This document shows positions 46,213 through 53,790 of a stretch of DNA of 64,000 nucleotides, one piece after another (position 1 is the first letter of the stretch; every line of letters starts with the position of its first letter). The DNA is from JAASSS01 sp021767745. Its GTDB lineage: Bacteria; Pseudomonadota; Gammaproteobacteria; UBA5335. Made by a program: the position numbers and the translations under genes. The stretch covers positions 30,296 through 94,295 of the forward strand of contig JAXHVN010000020.1 of assembly GCA_034189165.1 (NCBI GenBank). The letters run 5' to 3'. Under the pieces are notes generated by a model. The model searched no databases. It was not told the origin of the DNA and worked only from the letters and a program-made list of their open reading frames with translations.

Positions 46213-46572
46213 ATGCCGAGCAACTCCCTGATTCCCCTGGCGGCCCTGCTGGCCATCCCCTTCCTGCTGAGCGGCTGCGGCGGCGAGAGTGCCGTGATGC
46301 AGGGCGGCATGAGCCAGCTGGTCGCTGCGCAGGGCGGCGATGAGGCCGAGGCCGTGGCCGAGGCGCAGGAACGTGCAACCGAGGCTTGCGAGGCGCGCGA
46401 CTACGAGCGCTTCGAGATCCTCGATCAGCAGCTGCTTCGTCCGGGTGAGGACAATGCTGCCGCCATGGCGCTGCTGCAGGGCGCGACGGTGGCCGAGGAC
46501 GCCGATCTCGGCAGCTTCATCGACGGCGATACCGACGAGTACCGCCTGATCTGGCGCATTGCCTGTCGCTAG
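46213..46572 (+). CDS. Small lipoprotein of unknown function
   Basis: A 119-residue protein not recognised. A signal peptide (LIPLAALLAIPFLLSGC) ends with lipobox LSGC (Cys 20). The mature part is acidic and helical (GGDEAEAVAEAQERATEACEARDYERFEILDQQLL), with two Cys and a C-terminal DTDEYRLIWRIACR. It follows oppF by 32 bases and overlaps the next small gene by 14, suggesting one transcript. Confidence 0.6.
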   Translation: MPSNSLIPLAALLAIPFLLSGCGGESAVMQGGMSQLVAAQGGDEAEAVAEAQERATEACEARDYERFEILDQQLLRPGEDNAAAMALLQGATVAEDADLGSFIDGDTDEYRLIWRIACR

Positions 46573-46978
46573 CGGCGCCCCTCGCCGGCTCGGCGGGCTG
46601 GCGCTGCTGCTGTGCGTCGGCGCCGCTCTGGCGCAGGCGGTGGCGGTGCTACCTGTGCAAAGGGCCGGTGAGCAGGTCGGCACGCTGGAGCTGATCGCCA
46701 CGGCGCAGGGGCTTCAACTGGTGCCGCGTATCGAGGGCCTCGCGCCGGGGCTGTGGCGAGTGGACCGGGTCGCCCGATGCGGCGACATGCCGCCCGACCG
46801 CCCGCTCACCTGGCTGTGGGCAGACGCCACCGGGCGGATGCGCCTGCCAGTGTTGCTGACGCAGCAGACACTGCCGCTGGCCGGGGTGCTGCAGCTGGAG
46901 CCGCCTGGCGGTGCGGGCGCGGACGGGCCGCTGTGCACGCCGCTAACGGCTGGCGGTCGGGTCCGGCAGTCCCAGTGA
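46559..46978 (+). CDS. Small secreted protein, possibly a distant Cu/Zn-SOD-fold protein
   Basis: A 139-residue protein with a signal peptide (PRRLGGLALLLCVGAALAQA). The mature part alternates short beta-like stretches, and VPRIEGLAPGLWRVDRVARCGDMP is spaced like the GLTPGxHGFHVH region of SodC but lacks the copper-binding histidines. Two Cys (RCGD, PLCTP) could form a disulfide. The start is a TTG inside the preceding gene, so the start is uncertain. It converges on purK, overlapping its end by 36 bases. Function unknown. Confidence 0.45.
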   Translation: MPVASGAPRRLGGLALLLCVGAALAQAVAVLPVQRAGEQVGTLELIATAQGLQLVPRIEGLAPGLWRVDRVARCGDMPPDRPLTWLWADATGRMRLPVLLTQQTLPLAGVLQLEPPGGAGADGPLCTPLTAGGRVRQSQ

Positions 46979-48076
46979 GCTGGCTGGCACATCCGCCTCG
47001 CATAGCCGGGCCAGCGGCGCCAGCCGGGCCTCGCGCTCGGCGGCACTGGCCGCGGTGACCGTCACGTGGCCGAGCTTGCGCCCGGGCCGCGCCGACTTGC
47101 CGTAGCGATGGATGTGCAATTCGGGCAGTGCTGCCAGCTGCGCCAGCGGCGGTTCCTCGCCGATCAGGTTGACCATGGCCGCATGGCCGCGGGGCTCGGT
47201 GCTGCCGAGCGGCAGATCACAGATCGCCCGCAGGTGGTTTTCGAATTGGCTGGTCTGGGCGCCTTCAATGGTCCAATGGCCGCTGTTGTGCACACGCGGC
47301 GCCAGTTCGTTCACCAGCAGGCGCCCTGCCTGCACGAAGAACTCGATCGCCAGCACGCCGACGTAGTCCAGCGCCTCGAGCAGCGCGCCGGCGTAGCGTT
47401 GCGCCTGGCGCTGCAGTTCGGGGTCGTCGAACGGGGCGCGTGAGCAGCGCAGGATGCCGCCGTGATGCCGGTTCTCGCTCAGCGGGTAGAAGCGCTGATC
47501 GCCATTGACGCGGCGTACCGCCAGCAGCGAGACCTCGAAGTCGAACGGCACCCAGCCCTCCAGGATCAGCGGCTGGCCGCCCAGCGCCTCCCAGGCAGCG
47601 CCGGCCTCGTCCGGATGTGTCAGGCGGTACTGGCCCTTGCCGTCGTAGCCGAAGCGGCGCGTCTTGGCCAGCGCGGGCGTGCCCAACTCGGCCGCGGCCC
47701 CGGCGAGTTCGGCAGCGGAATCGACCGGCGCGAACGGTGCCGTCGGCAGGCCGAGCCGGTGGCAGAGCGTCTTCTCGGCCAGGCGGTCCTGGCTGGTCGC
47801 CAGGGCCAGCGCTCCGGGGCGTACGGGGCGCTGCGCCGCGAGCCGCTCCACCGCAGCGACCGGCACGTTCTCGAAATCCAGGCTGATCACATCGCTGCGG
47901 GCGGCCAGCCGGTCGAGTGCTGCGGCATCGTCGAACGACGCCCGCAGCACGTGGGCCGCGGCGCCGGCCGGGGCCTGCTCGGCCGGATCGAGCACGGTAA
48001 AGCGCAGACCGAGCGGAATGCCGGCCAGGGCCAGCATCTGTGCGAGCTGGCCGCCCCCCAGGATGCCGATGTTCAT
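46943..48076 (-). CDS. purK: 5-(carboxyamino)imidazole ribonucleotide synthase
   Basis: A 377-residue ATP-grasp enzyme of purine synthesis that carboxylates AIR with bicarbonate and ATP. It starts MNIGILGGGQLAQMLALAGIPLG. The ATP-grasp core has KTRRFGYDGKGQYRL, LILEGWVPFDFEVSLLAVR, FYPLSENRHHGGILRCSRAP and VNELAPRVHNSGHWTIEGAQTSQFENHLRAI, all characteristic. The ATG overlaps the purE stop by four bases, so PurE and PurK are coupled and hand over the unstable N5-CAIR. Confidence 0.95.
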   Translation of the reverse strand: MNIGILGGGQLAQMLALAGIPLGLRFTVLDPAEQAPAGAAAHVLRASFDDAAALDRLAARSDVISLDFENVPVAAVERLAAQRPVRPGALALATSQDRLAEKTLCHRLGLPTAPFAPVDSAAELAGAAAELGTPALAKTRRFGYDGKGQYRLTHPDEAGAAWEALGGQPLILEGWVPFDFEVSLLAVRRVNGDQRFYPLSENRHHGGILRCSRAPFDDPELQRQAQRYAGALLEALDYVGVLAIEFFVQAGRLLVNELAPRVHNSGHWTIEGAQTSQFENHLRAICDLPLGSTEPRGHAAMVNLIGEEPPLAQLAALPELHIHRYGKSARPGRKLGHVTVTAASAAEREARLAPLARLCEADVPASSLGLPDPTASR

Positions 48077-48573
48077 GCCGGTGGGGGCAGGGACGGATCG
48101 GGATCGGCCAGCACGCGTTCGGTCTGGGCCTGACGGAAGGCAGCGAGACGCTCGGCGATGGCCGGCTCGAACGGCGCGAGAATGGCGGCGGCCAGCAGCG
48201 CGGCGTTGATCGCGCCGGCCTTGCCGATGGCGAGGGTGCCGACGGGCACGCCGGCCGGCATCTGCACGATGGAGAGCAGCGAATCCACGCCCGCCAGTGC
48301 CTTCGAGGCGACCGGGACGCCCAGGATCGGCAGGCTGGTGCGCGCGGCGAGCATGCCGGGCAGGTGGGCGGCACCGCCGGCACCGGCGATGAGGACCCGC
48401 AAGCCGCGGTCGGCAGCCGTGTCGGCGTAGTCGAACAACAGCCCGGGCGTGCGGTGCGCCGACACCACGCGGCACTCGTGTGCCACGCCCAGGTCGGTCA
48501 GCGTTCGATCCGTGTGCTGCAGGGTTTCCCAGTCCGAGCGGGACCCCATCACCACGCCTACCAGCGCATCCAT
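48073..48573 (-). CDS. purE: N5-carboxyaminoimidazole ribonucleotide mutase
   Basis: A 166-residue class I PurE that converts N5-CAIR to CAIR. The motifs VGVVMGSRSDWETLQ, VVSAHRTPGLLFDYA and IAGAGGAAHLPGMLAARTSLPILGVPV are all present. SIVQMPAGVPVGTLAIGKAGAINAALLAAAIL closes the fold. I chose the ATG at 48573 (MDALVGVVMGS), which gives the family's usual length. A GTG further out would add a non-conserved tail. Confidence 0.95.
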   Translation of the reverse strand: MDALVGVVMGSRSDWETLQHTDRTLTDLGVAHECRVVSAHRTPGLLFDYADTAADRGLRVLIAGAGGAAHLPGMLAARTSLPILGVPVASKALAGVDSLLSIVQMPAGVPVGTLAIGKAGAINAALLAAAILAPFEPAIAERLAAFRQAQTERVLADPDPSLPPPA

Positions 48574-48628
48574 CGGCGAATTGTACCCTGCCGGCCGTCC
48601 GTGGCCAGTCATCGACGGCCGATCGGCG

Positions 48629-49591
48629 TTAACGCGCTTGCAAGTCGGCGAGCATGCGCTGCGCCCGCTGTCGGTCCAGCCGCTCGGTGGCGTCCTCGGC
48701 CGGTAGCGTGGTGGCGGTGCGCAGCAGGCGCAATGCCTGCGGGATATTGGCCTGGCGATCGAGCTTGAGCAGGCTGTCGGCGTACTCGACGTAGGCGATG
48801 ATCAGCTGCGGCGCGATCTCGATCGCCTGCTGGTAGGACTCGACCGCTTCCTCGGCCCGGGCACCGTAGGTCACGCGGGCGAGAAAGCCGCCGACCTGGC
48901 TCACGATTTCGGCGTGATAGGCGCCGAAGGTCGCCAGCGCCTCGGGATGGCGCGGTGCGAGCTCCAGCGTCTCGCGCAGCGTATCGCGGATGCGCCCGGC
49001 CATGCCCTGGGCCAGCGCCGTGGGAATGGAGATGCCCTGGCTGTAGCGGCCCATCACATAGGCCTGCTCGAACAGGATATTGGGATCGCCTGGGTCCGCC
49101 TCACCGAGCGCCTGTTCGATGTCGCGCATCTGGCTTCGATAGCGATCGGTCCGCTCCGCCTCGGGGACGAGATAGGTCGTATGGATCGCCCGGGCGCGGC
49201 TGGCGGGATAAAGCCCCAGCAGGCCGAGGGGCTCGGCGAGCCGCCATGCCTGTTGGTAGTCGCCGCGGTGATAGGCGCGCCAGGCATCCTGCAGCTCCGC
49301 CGCCAGACCGGCGTAGTCCTGACGCCGCGCCGCAGGCAGACTGGCGGCGAGCGCCGGATTCTCTGCCAGCCGCGCACGCACGCGGGCGGCGTCCGGATAG
49401 GGTTCCTGATCCCCTGCATGCAGCGCCGGCCAGGCCGCCCGCAGGCGTTCACCGCTGAAGTCCAGCCCCGCCTGTACCTCGGCGGGGGTGGCGTACCAGC
49501 GGCCAGGCTCGGCGTGGGCCGTGCCCAGCAGGCTCGTGACGAGCAACGCCATCAACAACAGACCCGGCACGCGGGCGGGCAAGCGCAACAT
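48629..49591 (-). CDS. Exported TPR-like protein of unknown function
   Basis: A 320-residue protein with a signal peptide (PGLLLMALLVTSLLGTAHA). The mature part is rich in helices with TPR-like character: AWRAYHRGDYQQAWRLAEPLG, RHPEALATFGAYHAEIVSQVGG, AVESYQQAIEIAPQLIIAYVEYADSLLKL, QALRLLRTATTLPAEDATERLDRQRAQRMLADL. Such repeats mediate protein-protein contacts in the periplasm. It is followed on its upstream side by an fxsA-like gene 42 bases away on the same strand. No specific function can be named. Confidence 0.7.
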   Translation of the reverse strand: MLRLPARVPGLLLMALLVTSLLGTAHAEPGRWYATPAEVQAGLDFSGERLRAAWPALHAGDQEPYPDAARVRARLAENPALAASLPAARRQDYAGLAAELQDAWRAYHRGDYQQAWRLAEPLGLLGLYPASRARAIHTTYLVPEAERTDRYRSQMRDIEQALGEADPGDPNILFEQAYVMGRYSQGISIPTALAQGMAGRIRDTLRETLELAPRHPEALATFGAYHAEIVSQVGGFLARVTYGARAEEAVESYQQAIEIAPQLIIAYVEYADSLLKLDRQANIPQALRLLRTATTLPAEDATERLDRQRAQRMLADLQAR

Positions 49592-49632
49592 GTTTCTCTC
49601 CAGCAGTGGTGCGTCGGCCGTGCAGCCGGCGT

Positions 49633-50061
49633 TCAATCGCGGCGGGTGAACTCGCCCTCGATCGTCCGCCCGCCGGAGGCCGGCGGCGTAGGGGGTGCAC
49701 CGGCGAACTGTGGCGGCAGATGGCGGCGGATCAGGGCCCGTCGCAGCGGCGGGACCAGCAGCGCGAAGCCGGCGGCATCGGTCAGGAACCCTGGCGTCAG
49801 CAGCAGGGCCCCGGCGATCAGCAGACACGCCGCCTCCAGCATCGGTTCCGCTGGCGGCTGCCCGGCGGCGAGCTGTGCCCGCAGCCGCTGCACGGTGGCC
49901 AGCCCCTCGCGCCGCACCAGCCAGCTGCCGAGCGCGGCGGTCAGCAGCACCAGGCCGAGCGTCGGTGCGGCGCCGAGCGCACCGCCCACGCGCAACAGCA
50001 GATAGAGCTCGGCCAGCGGCACGAGCGCGAACAGCGCGAACAACACGGTCAATGGACGCAT
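49633..50061 (-). CDS. fxsA: FxsA-family membrane protein
   Basis: A 142-residue inner membrane protein. It starts RPLTVLFALFALVPLAELYLLLRVGGALGAAPTLGLVLLTAALGSWLVRREG, with two or three helices, then EPMLEAACLLIAGALLLTPGFLTDAAGFALLVPPLRR, the hallmark of FxsA (known for relieving F-exclusion of phage T7 when overproduced). It ends in a cytoplasmic tail (GGRTIEGEF). Physiological role unknown. The ATG at 50061 gives the usual N-terminus. Confidence 0.88.
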   Translation of the reverse strand: MRPLTVLFALFALVPLAELYLLLRVGGALGAAPTLGLVLLTAALGSWLVRREGLATVQRLRAQLAAGQPPAEPMLEAACLLIAGALLLTPGFLTDAAGFALLVPPLRRALIRRHLPPQFAGAPPTPPASGGRTIEGEFTRRD

Positions 50062-50107
50062 GCGGGCACGGTAGGGCCGGTCGCGACCGGATACAAGGCC
50101 GGGCTGC

Positions 50108-50788
50108 TCAGATGCTGCCCGGGAAGGCGACGCCGGCATCGAGGGTGCGTTGCAGTTCGCGCAGCCGGGGCACATCGGCGCCGAACAGGATCATGGCGCC
50201 ACCGCCGGTCAGCGGCCGGATCAGGCCGACCTCGCCGGCCGGTGCCGGCGTGAGCGCCCGCGGCGCGGGCGCTGGGCCCGGCAGCAGGTAGACCGTGATC
50301 GGGCCGTGGACGCCGCCGCCATAGACCACATGGGCGCCATCGCGCCCACCGACCGTACAGGCGGTCGCGTGCAGCGGGGATGGCAGCGCGCCGCGCACCT
50401 CGCCGCCCAGGTGGGCGATCAGGGCTGGCAGCGGTTGTTCGCCGGCCACCTCGCCGCTGAGCAGATGGGTGGGATGCGCGCGCATGTGACGCGCCGCGAG
50501 CGTGGCGAGATCCGGCGTCGGGCGCAGCACCGTCACCAGCGTCAGGCCGACCGCGCCGATGGCGGCGGCAGCAGCCAGGGCGGGCAGCCAGCGCCGTCGG
50601 TGTGCCCAACCCGCCGGTGGTATGGCAGTGGCGACCGGCACTTCCAGCGCATCGTGCAGCGCGGCTTCGAAGGCGAGCGCGCGATGCTCGAACGTGGCGC
50701 AGTCCGGGCACTGGTGCCGATGCGCCGCCCGGGCCTGACGTTCCAGTGGCGTCGCCAGGCAGTGCTCGCGAAACTGCTGGCAGTTCAT
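50108..50788 (-). CDS. DUF3379-type anti-sigma factor-like membrane protein
   Basis: A 226-residue protein following the ECF sigma gene, with four-base overlap. The N-terminus (CQQFREHCLATP, HRHQCPDCATFE) has the H-x3-C-x2-C zinc anti-sigma pattern, here with an extra Cys. One transmembrane helix is visible at about 70-90 (WLPALAAAAAIGAVGLTLVTVL). The C-terminal periplasmic domain (AARHMRAHPTHLLSGEVAG, GRDGAHVVYGGGVHGPITVYLLPG) would be the sensor. By position and motif it should hold the sigma factor inactive until a periplasmic signal, perhaps metal stress, is sensed. Confidence 0.72.
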   Translation of the reverse strand: MNCQQFREHCLATPLERQARAAHRHQCPDCATFEHRALAFEAALHDALEVPVATAIPPAGWAHRRRWLPALAAAAAIGAVGLTLVTVLRPTPDLATLAARHMRAHPTHLLSGEVAGEQPLPALIAHLGGEVRGALPSPLHATACTVGGRDGAHVVYGGGVHGPITVYLLPGPAPAPRALTPAPAGEVGLIRPLTGGGAMILFGADVPRLRELQRTLDAGVAFPGSI

Positions 50789-51273
50789 GGCGACGTGCCC
50801 GGCGGGGCGAGCGCGGTCAGCAGCCGGTGACGGGCGCGGAACAGCCGCGTCATGATGGTGCTGGGCGGGAGTTCGAGAATGGTGGCGATCTCGGCCACGC
50901 TGTGGCCGAGCAGCGCCTGCAGGACCAACGGCTCACGATAGTGCGGCGGCAACGCCTCGATGTGCCGGCGCAGCAGCGCCCGGTCGGCCAGGTACTGATG
51001 CTCGAACAGTGCGCCGTCGATCAGCGCATCCGGCTCGGTTTCCACGCGTTCCAGCCGCTTGCGCTCATAGACGCGGGCGTGCTCGCGCCGCAGCGTGGTG
51101 ATCAGCCAGCCCTTGAACGCCCCGGCCTCGCGCAGCTGGCCCTGGCTACGCCAGGCGCGCAGCAGGGTTTCCTGCACGAGATCCTCGGCCAAGTGCCGAT
51201 CGCCACACAGCCAGGCGGCGTAGCGCCGCAGGTCGGCCAGGTGTGCATTCACGTGCCGCTCGAACTCGTTCAT
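50785..51273 (-). CDS. ECF-family RNA polymerase sigma factor
   Basis: A 162-residue sigma factor. Region 2 is NAHLADLRRYAAWLCGDRHLAEDLVQETLLRAWR. Region 4 is LPPHYREPLVLQALLGHSVAEIATILELPPSTIMTRLFRARHRLL. Between them is a short linker. The ATG at 51273 has a strong AGGGAGGG ribosome site. Overlap with the anti-sigma gene couples their synthesis. It is divergent from the hvfA-type metallophore locus, which it probably controls, as ECF sigmas do in other DUF692 loci. Confidence 0.92.
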   Translation of the reverse strand: MNEFERHVNAHLADLRRYAAWLCGDRHLAEDLVQETLLRAWRSQGQLREAGAFKGWLITTLRREHARVYERKRLERVETEPDALIDGALFEHQYLADRALLRRHIEALPPHYREPLVLQALLGHSVAEIATILELPPSTIMTRLFRARHRLLTALAPPGTSP

Positions 51274-51330
51274 GACCCTCCCTGCCGATGAGACCGGATG
51301 TAGTGCGATCCGCTTGCACACTGCCGGTGG

Positions 51331-51357
51331 TGAAAGCCAATCCGGCCTGTGCCGGTC
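51331..51357 (+). promoter_or_regulatory. Possible ECF-type promoter of the metallophore locus
   Basis: TGAAAGC (51331-51337) and GGTC (51354-51357) are separated by 16 bases, an ECF-like arrangement, and would start transcription about 50 bases before the hvfA-type gene. The match is to a general pattern only. Confidence 0.25.
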
Positions 51358-51414
51358 TTGTTGGTTGCCCCGTCAGTATGGCGGGGCGGGAATCAACCTG
51401 ATGGAGTGAGTTTC

Positions 51415-51648
51415 ATGCGTGGATCTTGGCAGATGGGTGGATTGCTGGTGCTGCTGGCACCGGTCGCGGCACTGGCCGCCAATCCCTTCGAGGTGGCCGA
51501 ACTCGGCCACGGCTACGGCCTCGACGGCCTCCAGCAGCAGGCCGCCGAGGGGGAGTGCGGCGAAGGCAAGTGTGGTGAGGGCAGCTGCGGGGAGTCGGAG
51601 GACAAGACCGGCGAGGGCAAATGTGGTGAGGGCAAGTGCGGCGGCTAG
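51415..51648 (+). CDS. hvfA: HvfA/bufferin-type RiPP metallophore precursor (EGKCG repeats)
   Basis: A 77-residue exported peptide. A signal peptide (MGGLLVLLAPVAALAA) is followed by NPFEVAELGHGYGLDGLQQ, a leader-like region, then a repeat region with five Cys: GECGEGKCGEGSCG, a short acidic spacer, and EGKCGEGKCGG. The EGKCG repeats are those of HvfA-type peptides whose cysteines are converted by a DUF692 enzyme into oxazolone/thioamide-like copper ligands. It is followed immediately by the DUF692, DUF2063 and DoxX genes. A strong hairpin directly after the stop may keep peptide expression above enzyme expression. Confidence 0.88.
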   Translation: MRGSWQMGGLLVLLAPVAALAANPFEVAELGHGYGLDGLQQQAAEGECGEGKCGEGSCGESEDKTGEGKCGEGKCGG

Positions 51649-52508
51649 CCGCTGCCACGGCGGGCGTCATCGCGACGCCCGCCGACCTCGCCACCGTTCC
51701 GGCCGGCACGGGGATCGGGCTGCGCCGGGCGCTGCTCGACGAGCTGTTGGTACAGCGGCCGGCGCTCGACTTCCTGGAGCTGGCGCCGGAGAACTGGATC
51801 GGGCTGGGTGGCCGGTTCGGCGAGCGGTTGACCGAGATCGGCCGCCACTATCCGCTGATCGCGCACGGGCTGTCCCTCTCGCTCGGGGGGCCCGATCCTT
51901 TGGATGCGCGCTTCCTGCATCAGCTGCGCACGTTCCTCGATACGCACGGCGTACGCAGCTTCAGCGATCATCTTGCGGCCACCACCGATGGCGCGCAGCT
52001 CTATGACCTGATGCCGTTGCCGTTCGCGCCGGCCATGGTCCGCTATGTCGCCGATCGCATCCGCCAGGTGCAGGATGTGCTGGGCCGGCGCATCGCGATC
52101 GAGAACCCGTCCTACTATCTCGCGCTCAGCGACGACCTGACCGAGCTCGATTTTCTGCTGGAGGTCCTGGAGCAGGCCGATTGCGATCTGCTGCTGGACG
52201 TCAACAACGTCTATGTGAATGCGATGAACCACGGCTATGACGCCGAGGCCTTCATCGCCGCCATCCCCCCCGGGCGCGTGCGTTACCTGCACGTGGCGGG
52301 GCATCGTCCGCCACAGCAGGGGCTGCGCATCGATACGCACGCCGAACCGGTCGCCGAGCCGGTGTGGGCCCTCCTGACCGGCGCCTATCGTCGTTTCGGG
52401 CCGCTGCCCACCCTGCTCGAGCGCGACGGCAACCTGCCGCCGCTGACGGCACTGCTGGCCGAGCTGGCGCATTGCCGCGCGTTGCAGCAGCCGGGTCGCA
52501 CGCAATGA
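51636..52508 (+). CDS. hvfB: DUF692 multinuclear iron oxidase (HvfB-type RiPP-modifying enzyme)
   Basis: A 290-residue TIM-barrel iron enzyme. Metal-ligand motifs can be seen in order: LELAPENW, IAHGLSLSLGG, RSFSDHLAAT, IAIENPSYY, LLLDVNNVYVNAMNHG, VRYLHVAGH, LRIDTHAEPV and PTLLERDGNLP. These are the His, Asp and Glu ligands of the MNIO family, which oxidises cysteine in precursor peptides. A GTG start overlaps the precursor gene; no ATG is available before the conserved region, so the exact start is uncertain. The end overlaps the DUF2063 gene. Confidence 0.9.
   Translation: MRRLAAATAGVIATPADLATVPAGTGIGLRRALLDELLVQRPALDFLELAPENWIGLGGRFGERLTEIGRHYPLIAHGLSLSLGGPDPLDARFLHQLRTFLDTHGVRSFSDHLAATTDGAQLYDLMPLPFAPAMVRYVADRIRQVQDVLGRRIAIENPSYYLALSDDLTELDFLLEVLEQADCDLLLDVNNVYVNAMNHGYDAEAFIAAIPPGRVRYLHVAGHRPPQQGLRIDTHAEPVAEPVWALLTGAYRRFGPLPTLLERDGNLPPLTALLAELAHCRALQQPGRTQ
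51658..51684 (+). terminator. Strong hairpin directly after the metallophore precursor gene
   Basis: CGGCGGGCGTC-ATCGC-GACGCCCGCCG forms an 11-base perfect stem with a five-base loop, 10 bases after the precursor stop and inside the first codons of the DUF692 gene. It lacks a T-run. It could act as a partial terminator or as an RNA stabiliser that raises precursor output relative to the enzyme. Confidence 0.5.
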
Positions 52509-53293
52509 GGGTGTCGGTGCCACCCGTGGCCGGCCTGGCCGAGCTGCAGGCACTGCAACGGGATTTCGCGGCCTACCTGCGCGATCCGGCGCGGCCGCTG
52601 CCGGCAGGGCTCGACCCGGCCGCGGCGGCCATCTACGCCCAGTTGTTTCGCCGCAACCTGAGCAGCCTGTTGGGCGCCGCCTATCCGATGCTGTGCCGGC
52701 TGTTGCCGCCCGCGCAGTGGCAACTGCTGGTGGCGCGGTTCTACGCCCAGCAGCGGTACACCACGCCGCTGTTCCCCGGCATCGCCGGAGAGTTCGCCCG
52801 CTGGCTGGCCGAGGCGGCACCTGCCGACTCGCCCGCCATGCCGGATTGGGTTGCCGAGCTGGCCGACTGGGAATGGCTGGAAGGCGACCTGGCGCGGTCG
52901 CCCGCGAGGCTCGGGCCGTCGCCGACCGGGCCCCTGCCGCGCGGACCGCTCGCGCTCTCGCCGCTGGTGCGCCGGCGCCGTTACCGCTGGCCGGTGCATC
53001 GACTGGCGCCAGAGGCCATTCCGGCGCGGCCTCCCGCGCAGCCGAGCGAGCTGCTGATGTGGCGCGATCGGGGCCAGGCCGTGCGTTTCCTGGCGCTGAG
53101 CCCGCTTGCCGCCCAGCTGCTGGCCCGGCTCGAGCAGCGCCCGCACGCCGCCGCAGCGCTCGGCGTCGTCCTGCCCGCGCAGCAGCCGGCGGGCCTGCGC
53201 GCGCTGCTGGAGCGACACCTGCCGCCGTTGCTGGAGTGGCTGTGGCGCCAGGATGTACTCATCACGCTGGAGGAGGCCGAGGCATGCCGCTGA
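52505..53293 (+). CDS. hvfC: DUF2063 partner protein (HvfC-type)
   Basis: A 262-residue protein. The DUF2063 N-terminal domain is clear: LAELQALQRDFAAYLRDPARPLP, AAAIYAQLFRRNLSSLLGAAYPMLCRLLPPAQWQLLVARFYAQQRYTTPLFPGIAGEF, and WVAELADWEWLEGDLARS. It partners DUF692 enzymes, probably by binding the precursor leader. The second half (ELLMWRDRGQAVRFLALSPLAAQLLARLEQ) is the usual C-terminal winged-helix-like part. The ATG overlaps the DUF692 stop (ATGA); the end overlaps the DoxX gene by ten bases. Confidence 0.88.
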   Translation: MRVSVPPVAGLAELQALQRDFAAYLRDPARPLPAGLDPAAAAIYAQLFRRNLSSLLGAAYPMLCRLLPPAQWQLLVARFYAQQRYTTPLFPGIAGEFARWLAEAAPADSPAMPDWVAELADWEWLEGDLARSPARLGPSPTGPLPRGPLALSPLVRRRRYRWPVHRLAPEAIPARPPAQPSELLMWRDRGQAVRFLALSPLAAQLLARLEQRPHAAAALGVVLPAQQPAGLRALLERHLPPLLEWLWRQDVLITLEEAEACR

Positions 53294-53790
53294 TCGTCGC
53301 CTGGCAAGGCCTGATCGATCGACTGGAGCGCGCCGGTCGCTGGGCCGGCCTCCTGCCCCTGCGCTGGCTGCTGGCCTGGGAATACTTCGAGGCCGGCTGG
53401 ACCAAGTTCACGGGTGAGAACTGGTTCGCCGGCATCCAGCAGCAGTTCCCCTGGCCATTCGACCTGCTGCCTCCGGCGCTGAACTGGCAACTCGCGACCT
53501 GGGCGGAGCTGCTCGGTGGTGTGCTGCTGTTCCTCGGCCTGGCGACCCGGCCGGTGGTGGTGGTGCTGATGGGCCTGACGCTGGTCGCGACCTGGGCGGT
53601 GCATCTGCCGGATGCCTGGCCGGGCCTGCTGGCACTGCACGAAGGCTATGCCATCCGCGACACCGGCCAGGGCAACTTCAAGCTGCCGCTGCTGTTCCTG
53701 GTGATGTTCCTGCCGTTGCTGTGCTTTGGCCCCGGCCGGCTCAGTCTCGACGCCTGGCTGATGGCCCGCCTCGCACGCAGCGGACGGTGA
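53284..53790 (+). CDS. DoxX-family membrane protein of the metallophore locus
   Basis: A 168-residue membrane protein with four helices. DoxX features are PLRWLLAWEYFEAGWTKFTGENWF near the N-terminus, WAELLGGVLLFLGLATRPVVVVLMGLTLVATWAVHLP, and GNFKLPLLFLVMFLPLLCFGPG. DoxX proteins are regular members of DUF692/DUF2063 loci, though their role (membrane redox chemistry or export) is unknown. The gene overlaps both its neighbours, so it belongs to the same operon. Confidence 0.85.
   Translation: MPLIVAWQGLIDRLERAGRWAGLLPLRWLLAWEYFEAGWTKFTGENWFAGIQQQFPWPFDLLPPALNWQLATWAELLGGVLLFLGLATRPVVVVLMGLTLVATWAVHLPDAWPGLLALHEGYAIRDTGQGNFKLPLLFLVMFLPLLCFGPGRLSLDAWLMARLARSGR

Noticed and set aside
46559..46978. 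Calling the small secreted protein a superoxide dismutase (sodC)
   Set aside because: The spacing of one segment is similar, but the copper and zinc histidines are absent, so only a fold guess is justified.
51500..51648. Short tandem repeats that could be read as a CRISPR-like or minisatellite array
   Set aside because: The repeats are in frame within a signal-peptide-bearing gene and encode EGKCG units, matching metallophore precursors. There are no spacers or cas genes.
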